Shown: in pieces, positions 10,016 through 22,584 of the stretch | Position numbering within the stretch: position 1 is the stretch's first letter | Layout of the letters: every line of letters begins with the position of its first letter | Assembly: GCF_016808335.1 (NCBI RefSeq) | Contig: NC_053142.1 | Location: 45,799,674-45,863,673 of the forward strand | Origin: Panicum virgatum | Taxonomy: Eukaryota; Streptophyta; Magnoliopsida; Poales; Poaceae | Length of the DNA stretch: 64,000 bases | Reading direction: 5' to 3' | Notes under the pieces: generated by a model | Database searches by the model: none | What the model saw: only the letters and a program-made list of their open reading frames with translations | Told to the model about the DNA's origin: nothing | Made by a program: the position numbers and the translations under genes

Positions 10016-12643
10016 ATGGCGGCCGCGGCTGCGCGGCTGCTGCTTCCGAGGGCGGCCAGGACCGCGGCCACCTCCACCACCGCTGGAGCCCGCGGCCCCC
10101 TCGATTCCTTCTGTAGACGCTTCCGAACTCTCGGGCCGCCGCCGCTCCTGCGGCGGCGGCCGCCGCCGTCGGCCGAGTTTTTGCGGGGCCTCTCCGAGGC
10201 GGCCTTCGACGCGCAGGCGCTGGATACCCGCGTCCCCGCCACCGTCATCACCGGCTTCCTCGGCTCCGGCAAGGTGCCCTCGCCCTCCCACCCGCCCTTG
10301 CTTATGGATTGGTGCCGATGGCTAGTGTAGTCTATCTGTAGCCATTGCAAGTTCCCTTCAGCTCAGGCTGTAGCTGTTCGGCACTTTTCCACCCCCCAAA
10401 TATAAGTATACACATGGTGCTCTGCTTCTGAAATTAAATGATACAACTGTGGATTTAAGCTTATCATCATTGTTGAAACCACACACATGATACCTGGTCC
10501 TTTAGCCTATAATGCAATGATGATTGTCTGGTAAGGTTGGATAAATTTACTGAAATCTATAATTTTACAGACAACCCTCCTGAACCACATTTTAACTTCA
10601 CAGCACGGGAAGAGGATTGCTGTTATTGAAAATGAGGTAAGCTGAACATATGTGCATCCCTTTCCACATTTTTATCCCTGGTCTACATCGTGCATTTCAG
10701 CTGTGCATAAGTATACACATTCTTCACTGTATTTACGATTGTTATCTTTGTGTTTGATATCCTATTCTGCAATAGGCTGATGTTTGCACTTAGTTAGCTC
10801 AGTTAGCATTGTGAGACCCAGTGATACTCTATTTTCTTGTGTAGTTTGGCGAGGTGGATATTGATAGCTCGCTTGTTGCTAGCCACTCTTCCGTTGCTGA
10901 GGACATTGTAATGGTGAATAATGGCTGCTTGTGCTGCACTGTCCGAGGGGATCTTGTTAAGATGCTTCTGAAGTTGGTGAAGCAGAAGGGGGACAAGTTT
11001 GATCATATTGTCATTGAAACAACAGGTGAATCTCAATGGATGAAAGTTCTGCTGTCTTGCATTATGGGTCTGCTATTGATTTTTGGACACCTGATAGTCA
11101 ATTTCATTGTCCAGGTCTTGCAAAACCTGGTCCTGTCATTGAGACATTCTGTTCACATGAATTGATTTCTAAATATGTGAAACTTGATGGTGTGGTTACT
11201 ATGGTCGATTGCAAGCATGCCATGAAGCATTTGAATGAAGTAAAAGCCAGATGGGTTGTAAATGAGGCTGTAGAACAAGTTGCTTATGCAGACCGAATTA
11301 TATTGAATAAGGTATTTATTGTGTCTTATAGAAGATTCAAAAGAGTCAATACTATTAGTTCTTGGTTACATCTATTTCTACATTTTTCTGGTTTCAGAAC
11401 AGAACTTTCAGAAACATTGCTTGCTATTCTAATGTTCTGTAACTTCCATGGTACAGATTGATTTGGTTGATGATGCCGAACTGGAGGCGTTAACTAACAA
11501 AATTAAGGTAGATTGGTGGAACAACTTCATGGAACAAGAATGGGAGCTGACGATTTATTCATGCTGATTCTTTTCTTCCTTCTTGCAGATCATAAATGGG
11601 ATGGCACAGATGAAAAAGGCAAAATTTGGCGATGTTGACATGGATTTTGTGCTAGGAATTGGAGGTTATGACCTTGACAGGTTAGTATTTATTTTCTTTG
11701 GTACTGAAAAGTATTGGGCTTTGATCCTCACGTTCAGTATCATTCTTGCTTCTCTAATCGGGATAATTGAATACAGGATCGAGGCTGAAGTTCAGTTGCA
11801 AGAAAGCAAGGAGACAGGCCATTGTCACCATGGAGATGAACATGGTAAAGTTCATACTTCGACGTCTTATGTCCTGCATCTCTGGGTCTATATCTTCAAT
11901 CAAATTTTGTGATGAAGAAATGATGACAAGTAAATTTTAAATTGAGGTGGCAATGAGATTTCACCCACCAGTATTTTGCATGCACTTGTGTTTGAAAGCA
12001 TTGTTAACTTTGTGTCTGAATTTTAGTTTACTCTCCAGACTTGTAGGACACCATCATGATCATGTCCATGATTCAGCTGTCACTAGTGTGAGCATTGTTT
12101 CGGAGGGAGTACTTGATCTTGATGAGGTAAATTGGGTTAGCTCAGTGTGCTGAAGAACTTGCTTGAAATATTATGAGTTTTCAGTCTTTATCTCTTCATT
12201 ACTAAATCGTGTCTGCATGAACTGGCTGGATTATTGCTGCTTCCTTTTGAAGGTAAATGATTGGCTAGAGAGGCTGGTTGATGAGCAAGGCGAAGATCTT
12301 TACAGATTGAAGGGTGTTATATCAGTAAATGAGTCAACTGGACGCTTCGTATTTCAGGTTAGCCATTATTATCTTTCTGCGCATTTACTTCAATGTGATT
12401 TGGTGCTATTAGATCTCCAGGTTCTAATTTTATTGGTATGTTTTGTCATCTTTTGCCAGCACAGAAAAAATGTTTTCCCCCATGCTAACTTCAATGTGAT
12501 TATAGGGTGTGCACTCAATGCTGGAAGGATGCCCGGCAAAGCCCTGGGAACCTGATGAGAAGAGAGTCAACAAACTAGTGTTTATTGGCAGAAATTTGGA
12601 CGAAGGCGCACTGAGAAAAGCCTTCAACGGTTGCTTACTATGA
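10016..12643 (+). CDS. CobW/COG0523-family G3E GTPase (putative metal chaperone), 10 exons
   Basis: Exons: 10016-10273, 10571-10636, 10845-11025, 11115-11311, 11457-11507, 11589-11680, 11777-11844, 12047-12126, 12253-12357, 12506-12643. All introns are GT-AG and the model gives 411 aa. The N terminus is Ala/Arg-rich with few acids, which suggests a plastid or mitochondrial transit peptide. The Walker A motif GFLGSGKTT (80-88) is split by intron 1. NNGCLCCTVR (Cys136, 138, 139) is the CxCC metal-binding signature of the family. ETTG (166-169) and NKID (233-236) are nucleotide-binding motifs. A His-rich loop (about 295-313) is built across exons 7 and 8. The C-terminal CobW domain includes VNESTGRFVFQ. 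Family members hydrolyse GTP and are thought to deliver metals such as zinc; the substrate here is not known. A LINE lies directly upstream. Confidence 0.9.
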
Positions 12644-13659
12644 ACTCTCTGGTCATGCCTCGATCCTGGGAGGTTGAAGTTGCAAACTGAAGCACCACAC
12701 CCACAAGCCATGGATGCAGATACAGGATGCTGCGCGTTTCACTGCTGATGTTCAGCTCATATTCAATTGAGAAACCGATTACTGTGACAATCTATGAATT
12801 ACCAACATGCTAGATAGGATCAGCCCTTTTTGAGATGCAAATGCCAAAGGTTTGTGTTTACGTGTCTGGGTTGGTACCGAACTTGTGAATTGAGAAACTT
12901 CTGTTGTGTTATTCTTGATATGAAATCAACCCAGAGTGCGATAAATCCATGGACTGACGACAATGAAACAAAGATTTCATGCTATTAGAGTCTGAAAATA
13001 CGTGCCTTTTCAACCTTTTTTTTTTAAAATAAACGTGCCTTTTCAACCTGATTACTGGGGGAAAAAAGCCTTGTTTAAGCTGCATAATACTTGCCGGGTG
13101 CGTAACTGCGAACAGCTGTGTACGCGCTGCCAGGTGGGCCGCCGCCGCCAGCCAACGGATAATTTCCTCGGGCCCTAGCCGTTACGGCTACAAGGCACCC
13201 CTCCCGTATAATCTCCCCCACGGATCCAACCAAAAAAACCCCACCTGACAGAAAACCTCCCCGCCGCCTAAGCAAAATCCTCCCCTTCTCTCGGCTCCCG
13301 ATCTCGTCGTCCTTCGTCGCCGCCAGCGAATCCACCGGGCGATAGGGGGGACGACGCCGTCTCGCGACCAGAGCTTTCCGAGATCGCCCGCGCTTTCTCT
13401 TCTTCCCTTTTCGACTCTCTTTGATTGAATTGTCTGCTGCGTGTGCCGATCTTGAAAAAAAAATCTATTTGATTTCCTAGTTGAATCGTTGGTCTCGCTT
13501 TGGTTTCTTGTTCTTTGGTACTAGATAGAATCGTTGCGGTAGGGTACCCTTGCGTGAATCCTGTTTCTCGCTCGTGGTGGTAGTATTAGATCCCTTATAC
13601 TAGCTGCGGTGTGCTTTGTGTTTCCTGGTTCGTGTTGCTTCTGGTGAAAGATCTAGCCC
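12644..13659. other. CobW gene 3' flank and CDC20 upstream/5' leader
   Basis: The first part should hold the 3' UTR of the CobW-type gene. A 17-bp direct repeat (ACGTGCCTTTTCAACCT) occurs at 13000 and 13033. From about 13090 the sequence is GC-rich and then CT-rich, as in grass promoters and 5' leaders. No TATA box or leader intron can be fixed with confidence. Confidence 0.4.
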
Positions 13660-15537
13660 ATGGACGCAGGATCCAATTCCATCTCGTCGCAGAGGAGCGG
13701 CAGCCGGCGCGCGGCGCCACCGCGGCCTGTGCTCCAGGAGGCCGGGTCGAGGCCGTACATGCCGCCACTCAGCTCGGGGCCCCGCAACCCGTCGGCCAAG
13801 TGCTACGTGAGTTCTTGATCCCAATCATTCCCCCCTTTCTTCGCACGCACGCACACGAGTGCTGCTCGACTGAATGTCTCAACGGTTGATCCTCTTTGTT
13901 TCGCAGGGCGACAGATTCATCCCGGAGCGGTCGGCGATGGACATGGACTTGGCGCACTACCTGCTGACGGAGCCGAGGAAGGGCAAGGAGAACCCAGTGG
14001 CGGCGTCCCCTGCCAAGGAGGCGTACCGGAAGCTGCTGGCCGAGAAGCTGCTCAACAACCGCACCAGGATCCTCGCCTTCCGGAACAAGCCGCCGGAACC
14101 TGAGAACATGCTCACGGATCTCCGTTCTGATGCGGTCCAAGCCAAGCCGGCGAAGCAGCGCCGACACATTCCCCAGGTATGCTCGTGTAGCTGTATCATT
14201 CTTTGGTGCTGCGCTTGAAGTGTCGATCCATGGTGGTTACTAACTGTGCCTTGGCAATTGGCGCAGTCTTCAGAGAGGGCTCTGGATGCTCCAGACCTCG
14301 TTGACGATTACTACCTCAACCTGCTAGACTGGGGAAGCAGCAATGTGCTGTCCATTGCGCTGGGCAGCACGGTGTACCTCTGGGATGCCTCTAGTGGATC
14401 TACGTCCGAGCTTGTTACCGTTGATGATGACTATGGTCCTGTCACAAGCGTTAGCTGGGCTCCTGATGGCCGGCACATTGCCGTAGGCCTAAACTCCTCT
14501 GATGTCCAGCTTTGGGACACCACCTCGAACCGACTGGTTGGTACTTCTTGGGCTCTTCTCATAATGTGTTCTTACCTTTGGTTTGTTCTTTACGGTTGTG
14601 CTGAAGATGCTCATTGTGATTGATTCTCCCTGCAGCTGAGGACACTTCGACGTGTGCACGAATTGAGGGTCGGTTCTCTGGCATGGAACAACAGCATCCT
14701 GACAACTGGTGGCATGGACGGCAAGATCGTGAACAATGATGTGAGGATCAGGAACAATGTTGTGCAGACATATCATGGGCATGAGCAGGAGGTGTGTGGG
14801 CTCAAATGGTCAGGATCAGGGCAGCAACTGGCCAGTGGTGGAAATGACAACCTTCTACACATCTGGGATGTGTCCATGTCATCCTCTGTACAGTCTGCTG
14901 GGCGTACCCAATGGTTGCACAGGCTTCAGGATCACTTGGCTGCCGTGAAGGCACTGGCATGGTGCCCATTCCAGAGCAACCTGCTGGCTTCTGGCGGTGG
15001 TGGGGGTGATCGCTGCATCAAGTTCTGGAACACCCACACTGGTGCATGCCTCAACTCAGTTGACACTGGATCGCAAGTGTGCGCGCTGCTCTGGAACAAG
15101 AATGAGAGGGAGCTGCTGAGCTCACACGGGTTCACTCAGAATCAGCTCACCTTGTGGAAGTACCCGTCGATGGTTAAGATGGCCGAACTCAATGGCCATA
15201 CCTCCCGCGTCCTGTTCATGGCTCAGGTAATCTTTGCTGCCTTACACCTTGTGCTTTTGCTTGCTTTACAGTGTCCTGCATAACATTAACTTGTGCTTTT
15301 GCTTGTCTTACATTGTGTATTGCATAACATTATATCTTTGTGAACACATTGCTTATGGCTTGCTTGCTTTGCCTTGCGGTAATTCTGCAGAGCCCTGATG
15401 GATGCACTGTGGCATCTGCTGCAGCAGATGAGACATTGAGGTTCTGGAATGTGTTTGGAACTCCTGAAGCGGCGCCTAAGGCTGCAGCCAAGGCTTCCCA
15501 CACTGGGATCTTCAACAGTTTCAACCACATCCGATGA
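13660..15537 (+). CDS. CDC20: CDC20, WD40 activator of the anaphase-promoting complex
   Basis: Exons: 13660-13806, 13907-14176, 14267-14536, 14636-15226, 15391-15537. These encode 474 aa, the usual plant CDC20 length. The product recruits substrates to the APC/C ubiquitin ligase in mitosis. The C-box DRFIPER (51-57) and KEN box (76-78, within GKENP) are present. WD40 repeats fill the rest, with VYLWDAS, VQLWDTT, LHIWDVS and IKFWNTH blade ends. The protein ends in the Ile-Arg tail (473-474) that docks on the APC/C. Every intron joins at a codon boundary. The start is chosen because [10 protein letters not shown] leads straight into the conserved N terminus. Nothing is truncated or shifted. CDH1/FZR-type activators are excluded by the overall sequence and N-terminal pattern. 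Confidence 0.94.
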
Positions 15538-15553
15538 AGAAATGACATTATTG

Positions 15554-15667
15554 GTATTGTTCTACCCCATTCATACTAATTCTTTCCCAGCTTATCGTTT
15601 CGCAGAGTCACAATCACTACTAATCCTTAGCCAGTAATCCCTGATTATCTTTTTGTCCCCTTTGCAG
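15554..15667 (+). other. Probable 3'-UTR intron of CDC20
   Basis: A GT donor (TTATTG|GTATTG) lies 16 nt after the stop codon. A strong polypyrimidine/AG acceptor (TTTGTCCCCTTTGCAG) ends at 15667. The position is inferred from splice signals only. A junction this close to the stop would not be expected to trigger nonsense-mediated decay. Confidence 0.55.
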
Positions 15668-16862
15668 TTCTAAAGAAGACCTTCCAGAGACTCCAGACCT
15701 GTTGATAGGAATGTGCCCTTTAATATACCACCAAAACACCATCGAGCTGATGTTCCACAAAAGAGATCATCATACACTATAGCAATAATCTTGTGTTGAC
15801 ATGTGTACATCTGTTGACTATTTCGGGTTACTAGCGTTGTAATCAGATTTACATTACATTTCTCTTTGGTATGCTGGTAACGCTGGTTGCTGGTCCATAA
15901 TATTGTACGTTGCTGATCCGTAATACTGTACATAAAGTTTTGATATAAAAAGCTTATATAATATTTATGTGTTTCATACTTAGCAGTTACTTTGCTTAGC
16001 CTCCAGGCCATGTGTCTACCCACGACTTTGTGCTTTCTGATGGCAAGAGGAATAGCTGATATTAGCATGTTGCCAGCTCAGCAGTTACAGAATTCCTCAG
16101 AAGAAAGGGAGTAGAATTTGCATGCCCAATGCAGCAGTGCTGCTACTGCATGCTGTCAAGCCATGGTAGAGTTCACTGATTTTGTACAGCATTGCTACGT
16201 TGTATAGAGCTATGGTCACTCAAATTTCAGTTCCTCCTGATTCCTTCTAGCCAGTACTTGATTGGACGATTAGGATTCGCTATACCTCATAACAGAAGGG
16301 CTAATGGAGTGAAATCACATTGGTTTATCAAGACTATGATATTGCCCGATCCTATGAAATAGAGCCAGATGTGGTAGGCTGGCAGTACAAAGCTGGTTGT
16401 TCATTGTTCAAAAAGTAAAAAGAAAAAGAAAAGCAAAAACCAGTCCGTCTGCGGCATCGCACTTAGAGCTGGTGCCATAAGGACCGTCAGATCAAGCCCC
16501 ATCTGATCCTGACCGTCCAGAGATACATGGAAGGTCTCGTACCCACCCATTTCCAACTCGTATTGCAAGTGGCCATCTGCCCACTTCACCGCTTCCCCTT
16601 TCTCGTTCACCTCCTCCGCTACCTCCCGGCTCCCGCGCCCGCCCTCCGCCGCCGGCGCCGGGGAGCTCGCCGTGGAGGCGGGGACCGCTCGTGGGTAGCG
16701 CAGTGGGCCGGGATCCGGGAAGGCCTCGGCGACTCGCTCGCCGTGTCCCTCATCGAGGCGCAGTTTGAGCCACTCCTTTTGCTGCCACTGTAACTCGGCC
16801 GGGCGGAGCTCAGATCTGATCCAAAATAATCTGCATCCAGGTGCAGCCACTCCTCGTCGGCC
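15668..16862. other. CDC20 3' region and EPSIN promoter/5' leader
   Basis: The left part should include the CDC20 3' UTR. From about 16590 to 16860 the sequence is GC-rich and directly precedes the EPSIN start, consistent with a 5' leader. Its short frames on both strands have no recognisable domain. No transposon was recognised. Confidence 0.4.
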
Positions 16863-19800
16863 ATGGATTTCATGAAGGTTTTCGATCAGACTGTGCGTGA
16901 GATGTAAGTTCATGCCCTGTCTATGATCTCGTTGGTCTGTCTGATTCTGAAAGCTATGCTTATTGGATTCGATTCCGTGAGATCCTGATCTGTTTGTTGT
17001 GTATATGTTCGTGCAGCAAGAGGGAGGTCAATTTGAAGGTGCTCAAGGTCCCCGAGATTGAGCAGAAGGTCGGATCCCGCCCCGATCCAGATCTTAGCAT
17101 TGTTTCTCTGTAGAAATCCGCCCCTTTTTTAACGTAATATTACCGCGGCTCCTTTATTGGTTCATGTGGTGGATGATGAAGCTATCATTTCCCTAATCGT
17201 GTAGTTTGGACGTGTTCTCTGTGTGACTTCATCACTTCGTTATGTTATTTCAATAGTTTCTGTATAGAGATTTTCAATGGATGAGTTTACATTGCCAAAA
17301 TAAGTATGGATTGTTACTTTGGTAGTTCAGCAGAATTTAAGGTGAATTTGGTATTTTAAGTCCTCTATTGTACCTGACGTCCTGACCCACCCCCCCGTTT
17401 CTGCACACTTGAAAATATGCCATCGTGGCAATAGATTATCGTAGATATGTGATTACTTGTTTTAATTATGCAAAATTATAATAATTGGTTTACAACATAA
17501 TTTCCTGTGGAGTAATAACCCATGTAACTTTCCTTGTTATTTAAAAAAAAAAACAGGTACTTGATGCGACAAGTGATGAACCATGGGGCCCCCATGGAAG
17601 TGCGCTTTCGGAGCTTGCACACGCTACCAAGAAGTTGTAAGTTATTGCCCCTCATGCTTTGTTTTCTCTATTATTGCTTATTATTGATGCTCAAACGATG
17701 CTTCTAACTTCTGCAGCTCTGAATGCCAGATGGTAATGAATGTCTTATGGACTAGACTTGGTGAGAGAGGCGCAAATTGGCGTCATGTGTATAAGGTTAT
17801 TGCTTCTTCATGACTATTCTATGATATTATCACTTTCAGAAAGTGCTGGGTCTTTTTTCCATAGTTTCCAGTTCCACATTGGCCATACTGAACACTATGG
17901 GGAAAAACTTGTACTGTCAACATTTTTATCAATATTTTTTCTCTAAGAGAATAATTTATGTCCAGGCCTTGACAATTATCGAGTACTTGATAGCCAACGG
18001 TTCTGAGAGGGCAGTTGATGATATTCTTGATCATTATTCTAAGATCTCGGTATGCCTGATTCTGTGCTTTTATTATACTCTCATTTGCTTGATTTTGAAT
18101 GCAATTAAACATTCTCTTTTATATGTTGTTTCATTAAGGTTCTTTCAAGCTTCGAGTATGTGGAGCCTAATGGAAAAGATGTAGGGATAAATGTGAGGAA
18201 GAAAGTAGAAACTATTGTTGGCATCTTAAATGACAAGGAGAGAATAAAGGCTGTGAGAGACAAGGCGGCCAGCAACCGTGACAAGTAAGTTCTCTTGGGT
18301 AATTGTTGAGTGCTTGTTCTCACGTTTTGGTTCTGTACTCATCTATAAGACTATAACACATATTTCTTGTGGCTGAAGGTACATTGGACTATCATCGACA
18401 GGGATAACATATAAATCAAGCTCAGCCTCATTTGGTAGTAACTACAGTTCAGGCGAACGTTATGGCAGTTTCAGTGGCACAAGGGATGCCTTCTCATTTG
18501 GTGACAGTTACAGGGACAAAGAACCTGTTAAAACCTCCACAAGTAAAACTGGCAGCCAGAAATCTGGCAGTAAGTTGAGAAAGGATACAAAGTCTGATAG
18601 AAGGTAATTCTAAGTTACTTTAGGCTTTTAGCGTGTTCTTCATGCACCAAGTAATGGCTGCTGGTTTTCAAAACTGTATTGATGTAGCCAGTGTGATAGG
18701 TTGTGGGTTGTAGTTTTGCTGCGTGCTTGACATGAAATTAAATTTATTATGGTTCGAAAGTACAACTCATTGTCACAAAAGCATAGCCATTGTTGTGAAC
18801 CATGTTGTTGAACATGACAAGTTCAAATATTCATGTCTGGACATTTATAGTTTTATCCACAGACTTACTCTGTATTGTTATACTTTTTGCTCCATGGTTA
18901 ATGTTGGTTTGTTTGAATAATCAGGAATGAGGATTACAGTTCACCCAGCTCCTTGAAGCCCCCATCTAATACGAACAACAGCGAGGATGATTTTGATGAC
19001 TTTGATCCCCGCGGATCAAATGGTAAAATCTTTTACCTATTCGGTGGTTATACTACATCACTAGGAATGCCTTTGGCTATAGCATTGAATGCATGTTCAA
19101 GTTTCGGCACAAAAGCTTGTTACAATTGTCAGTGTAGCTGTTCAGCTCACAGTTTTGCACTGTATCAAACTATCAATAATAAATATTTTGCCAAAAGTAA
19201 ACTTTTACAATTTGCTTTTAGCCAGTTCTAAACATGAACAGATTGAGTGCATGATATTTTAGTTTTTTAGCAAAGGAGAGAGAAGTGAACCATAGTTTCT
19301 TCAATTTTTTCATAAGACCGGCTCCGTAAATTAATTATGTGATTATATTTCTTTTGATAACTAAATTAATGTGTTGGAAACCTCAAATTGTCCCTCATCA
19401 AGTATGACTGTAGTAATTTGTGATTTTACAATAAACTTCACGTCGAGAAAGAAAAAACAGAGTTCAGGGGCGATTACATGGGTCCAGGGGTTCTCCATGG
19501 CACCTAGGGCCATTTTTGCTTAGGATGTATACTTTAGAAATAAATTTATATGACATAAAACACAGCAACTATGGCACTGAAGTGTTCCTTGGTGGCTCTC
19601 TACACAAAAATGTCTATAGGCAAAGCTGCTGCTAAATCAACTGAGGTGGATCTGTTTGGCCCAAACTTGATGGACGATTTCATTGATGCATCTGCAGCAG
19701 CTCCAGCAACAGACAGTGTCGTCGAACCACAGGTTGATCTGTTTGCTGATGCAGATTTCCAGTCAGCAACCACAAGTACAGAAGCAACTGCAAATATGGA

Positions 19801-20906
19801 TGTCCAGGTTTGTTTCTCCATATGCTAAGACTTATGTATACATGGAAAAATATCTAATGGTCATCATACATTCCTATAATCTGAATTTACTTGGAAGAGG
19901 ATGAATACAGTTAAAATTATGCTGCACTGCTGTAGTGTCCCAACGTATATTTTTTAGCATATCATGTAGTTCTGCAATCCTCTTGTTCATAATAGAAAAT
20001 TACTGCAGGGCAATGTTGACCTGTTTGCGGAAAAGACATCTTTTGCTGCAGCATTCCCGCCACAGACTGGGTTTATTCCACCACCAAGTTCCGGGGTATC
20101 TTCCGAAGTAAATACTTCCATATCCAAGAACGCGGCTCCTGAACCTTTTGATCCTTTTGGTGCTATTCCATTGAACAGTTTTGATGGATCTGACCCATTT
20201 GGTGGCTTCAGCTCAAATACTGGTTCATCTGCCATACCACCACCCACACACAGTTCTAATGGAAATATCAGTACATCAGGCCAGAACCTTCAGGCTGCAT
20301 CCGACTTTGGTGCCTTTGTATCAAACAATGAAGAAGCTGCTAAAGATCCATTTGATCTTTCTTCAACTGTCAATGTCAGAAAAACGCCTTTGGCAGCTCC
20401 CAAAACCGACGTATGTGATTTTGGTGCATTTGTATCTAGCAACGAGGAAGCAGCTAAGGACCCTTTTGATCTTTCTTCGAATAGCAACCTTGGAAGGACA
20501 GACCAAACACCTTTGGCAGCTCCCAGTCCTAGCGCAAAAAAAGAAAATTTTCAGGTGAAGTCTGGCATATGGGCAGACTCCTTGAGCCGAGGATTGATTG
20601 ATCTGAACATTACTGCACGTATGTTCCTTGTTTCTGTTTCCTTGTTTCATCTATCGACTTGATATAAATATGCATCTCAGAAATGTTGATGATTCTTATT
20701 GTTTCTGCCAAACTGCAGCGAAGAAGGTGAACCTAGCCGACATTGGCATCGTCGGTGGCCTTAGTGATGGGTCCGATGAGAAGGCCATGCCCTCTTGGAC
20801 CATGGGCACGACATCTGGCCTAGGAATGGGTATCCCGCCATCTACACAAGCCGGTGGCATCGAGAGCTTAGCAAACTACAACAAGCATCAATTTGGCTTC
20901 AAGTGA
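16863..20906 (+). CDS. EPSIN1: ENTH-domain clathrin interactor, EPSIN1/EPSIN2-like, 11 exons
   Basis: Exons: 16863-16903, 17017-17068, 17557-17636, 17717-17795, 17966-18049, 18139-18284, 18379-18603, 18925-19022, 19620-19807, 20009-20618, 20719-20906 (596 aa). The ENTH domain (about 15-150) starts [19 protein letters not shown] and includes [20 protein letters not shown] and [18 protein letters not shown]. It binds phosphoinositides at Golgi and endosomal membranes. The tail is disordered and carries the acidic [11 protein letters not shown] motif, three VDLF clathrin-box-like motifs, several DPF motifs and the conserved [16 protein letters not shown] near the C terminus. Plant EPSIN1 links clathrin, AP-1 and VTI11 in vacuolar sorting. 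The segment [20 protein letters not shown] occurs twice (residues 430 and 468). The symbol is by overall resemblance; an EPSIN2/3 paralogue is possible. Confidence 0.92.
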
Positions 20907-22584
20907 GCCTTGAGCTCTCGTACAGGAAGATCTCTATCATCCGCAGTTTCCTCCTCTGCCGGCCTGCCCCCCCCTTCAATATATGGCTATTGATTTAATT
21001 TCCTTTTGTTTGTTCTTTGGTGACTTCGCCACACTACATTTTGTACCAACCAATCTTGCCCCGTTTTGTCACGCTTGTATGTGGTATCTACCGTGTTTGC
21101 GGGTATGATATTTATTGTGTTTACGGGTAAGCATCCCAACTCCCCGACCACAGCCTGTTTGAGTTAAAATGATACGTCCGGTTGCTATGCAGCATGTGTA
21201 AATCCTGTGGCTTCCCTTTGTATTACCGCTGTACCATCTTGCAATGCTTGAGATTCTTTATTCAATAATAAGAGAATCTGTGCCCTTAGTGATGTTGACT
21301 CGTGACTGATGCCGTTTGGCGCCGGTAGATGCGATGTGATCATGTGAATGCGATTCAGGTCGTTTAAATGCATCGATACATCAACGGAGGTTTGAGAATC
21401 AGGTTTGATGGCAACATGGTCTGTAAATGGAGCCATCAGGCGTCGGCAGGTTGCAGAGCCGCGGTGCCCAAAGGCCACTGGACTCGTCAGGAAAGTGACG
21501 CTCCAGGAACGCCAAAACAGGTGGTTCGCCGAATCTTTTCCTCGCGGCATTCTTGGCTCGCGCAGTTTTATGCCCCCCAAATTGATCGAAAACAATGCTG
21601 CGTCGTACGAGAGGAGCCAAACTAGGGCTACGAAGATGCTCGAATCTACCAGGATTAGCGTTGTTTAAGCACCGGTCTCGGCTAATCATCCGCGACGGCG
21701 ACTGGCGCTTGGAGGTTGGGACGGAGACCGATCCGTGGACCGTGGATCCAACAACGAGAGGGGGGAGCGGTCAGCGAGCCAGCGGGTCGCACGGCGGCTC
21801 GCGGCCACAGCTGGCGCGAATATTCCAGCGACATCAGCGCGCGCCAGACATCTCGCCCCCCGGGCCCCACCCCGAGCCGCCGCGGCCCTCCCCGCGCTGC
21901 CGCGTGCGCCACCGCCGGAATATTCCGCGCGGCCTGGCACAGCCACAGCTGGACTCGCCGCACGGGGCACGGGCAGGTGCTACCGACCCCGTTCCGTTGG
22001 GTTCCCACGCAGAGATTCGAAGCCGACGTGATCTCGCTGCATTTTTTCCTCCTCGCCGACTCGCCTTGGTTGGACCCTCTTGAACGAATCTGAATGCTAC
22101 TACCTTTTTTTCACTGACGCGTGTCGCCGTGTTCTTTCGCGATGAAGCTACCGTCCTACTGACAGTATTTGAAACGGCAGGATCACACGGATTTTCTTTC
22201 TTCCTTTTCTTTTGAAATCCATGAGCCCCAATTTTTTTTTCCTGTACTGTTGTACGAGCCCCCCCAACCGCCGCCTTGGCGTCCGAAATGCCCATTCGTT
22301 TCGTTTCGTTTGGTTCCATGCGCCGCTGCGTTGCGTTGCACCACCCCCACCAGCTAGCTGCTGCTGCCCAAGTCGTCCTAGATTCCTCACACACATGATG
22401 CCCTCCTCCTTGTCCGGCACACCCCGCGCTCTTGTCCTCACATACACCTGTGCTCGTTACACCGGCCGGCACCGTCGCTTCCCCCTAGGAGGCGGCAACG
22501 TTATATTCCCTTGAGCAAAGAGCTCGTCTACCACGAGCTGAGCGTCTTGGCCGCCGGAGAGGGGGCGGCGATCGCCGGGAAGGA
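20907..22584. other. EPSIN 3' UTR and upstream region of the MYB-CC gene
   Basis: The left part should contain the EPSIN 3' UTR. From about 21690 to 22080 the sequence is GC-rich with open frames on both strands but no domain. Around 22190-22580 it is pyrimidine-rich and is a likely 5' leader of the next gene. The frames at 21399-21689 (minus) and 21405-21668 (plus) oppose each other and show no family features. Confidence 0.4.

Noticed and set aside
21399..21689. Minus-strand frame of 96 codons downstream of EPSIN
   Set aside because: It has no recognisable motif and overlaps an opposing frame. A LINE-type zinc motif was looked for and not found.
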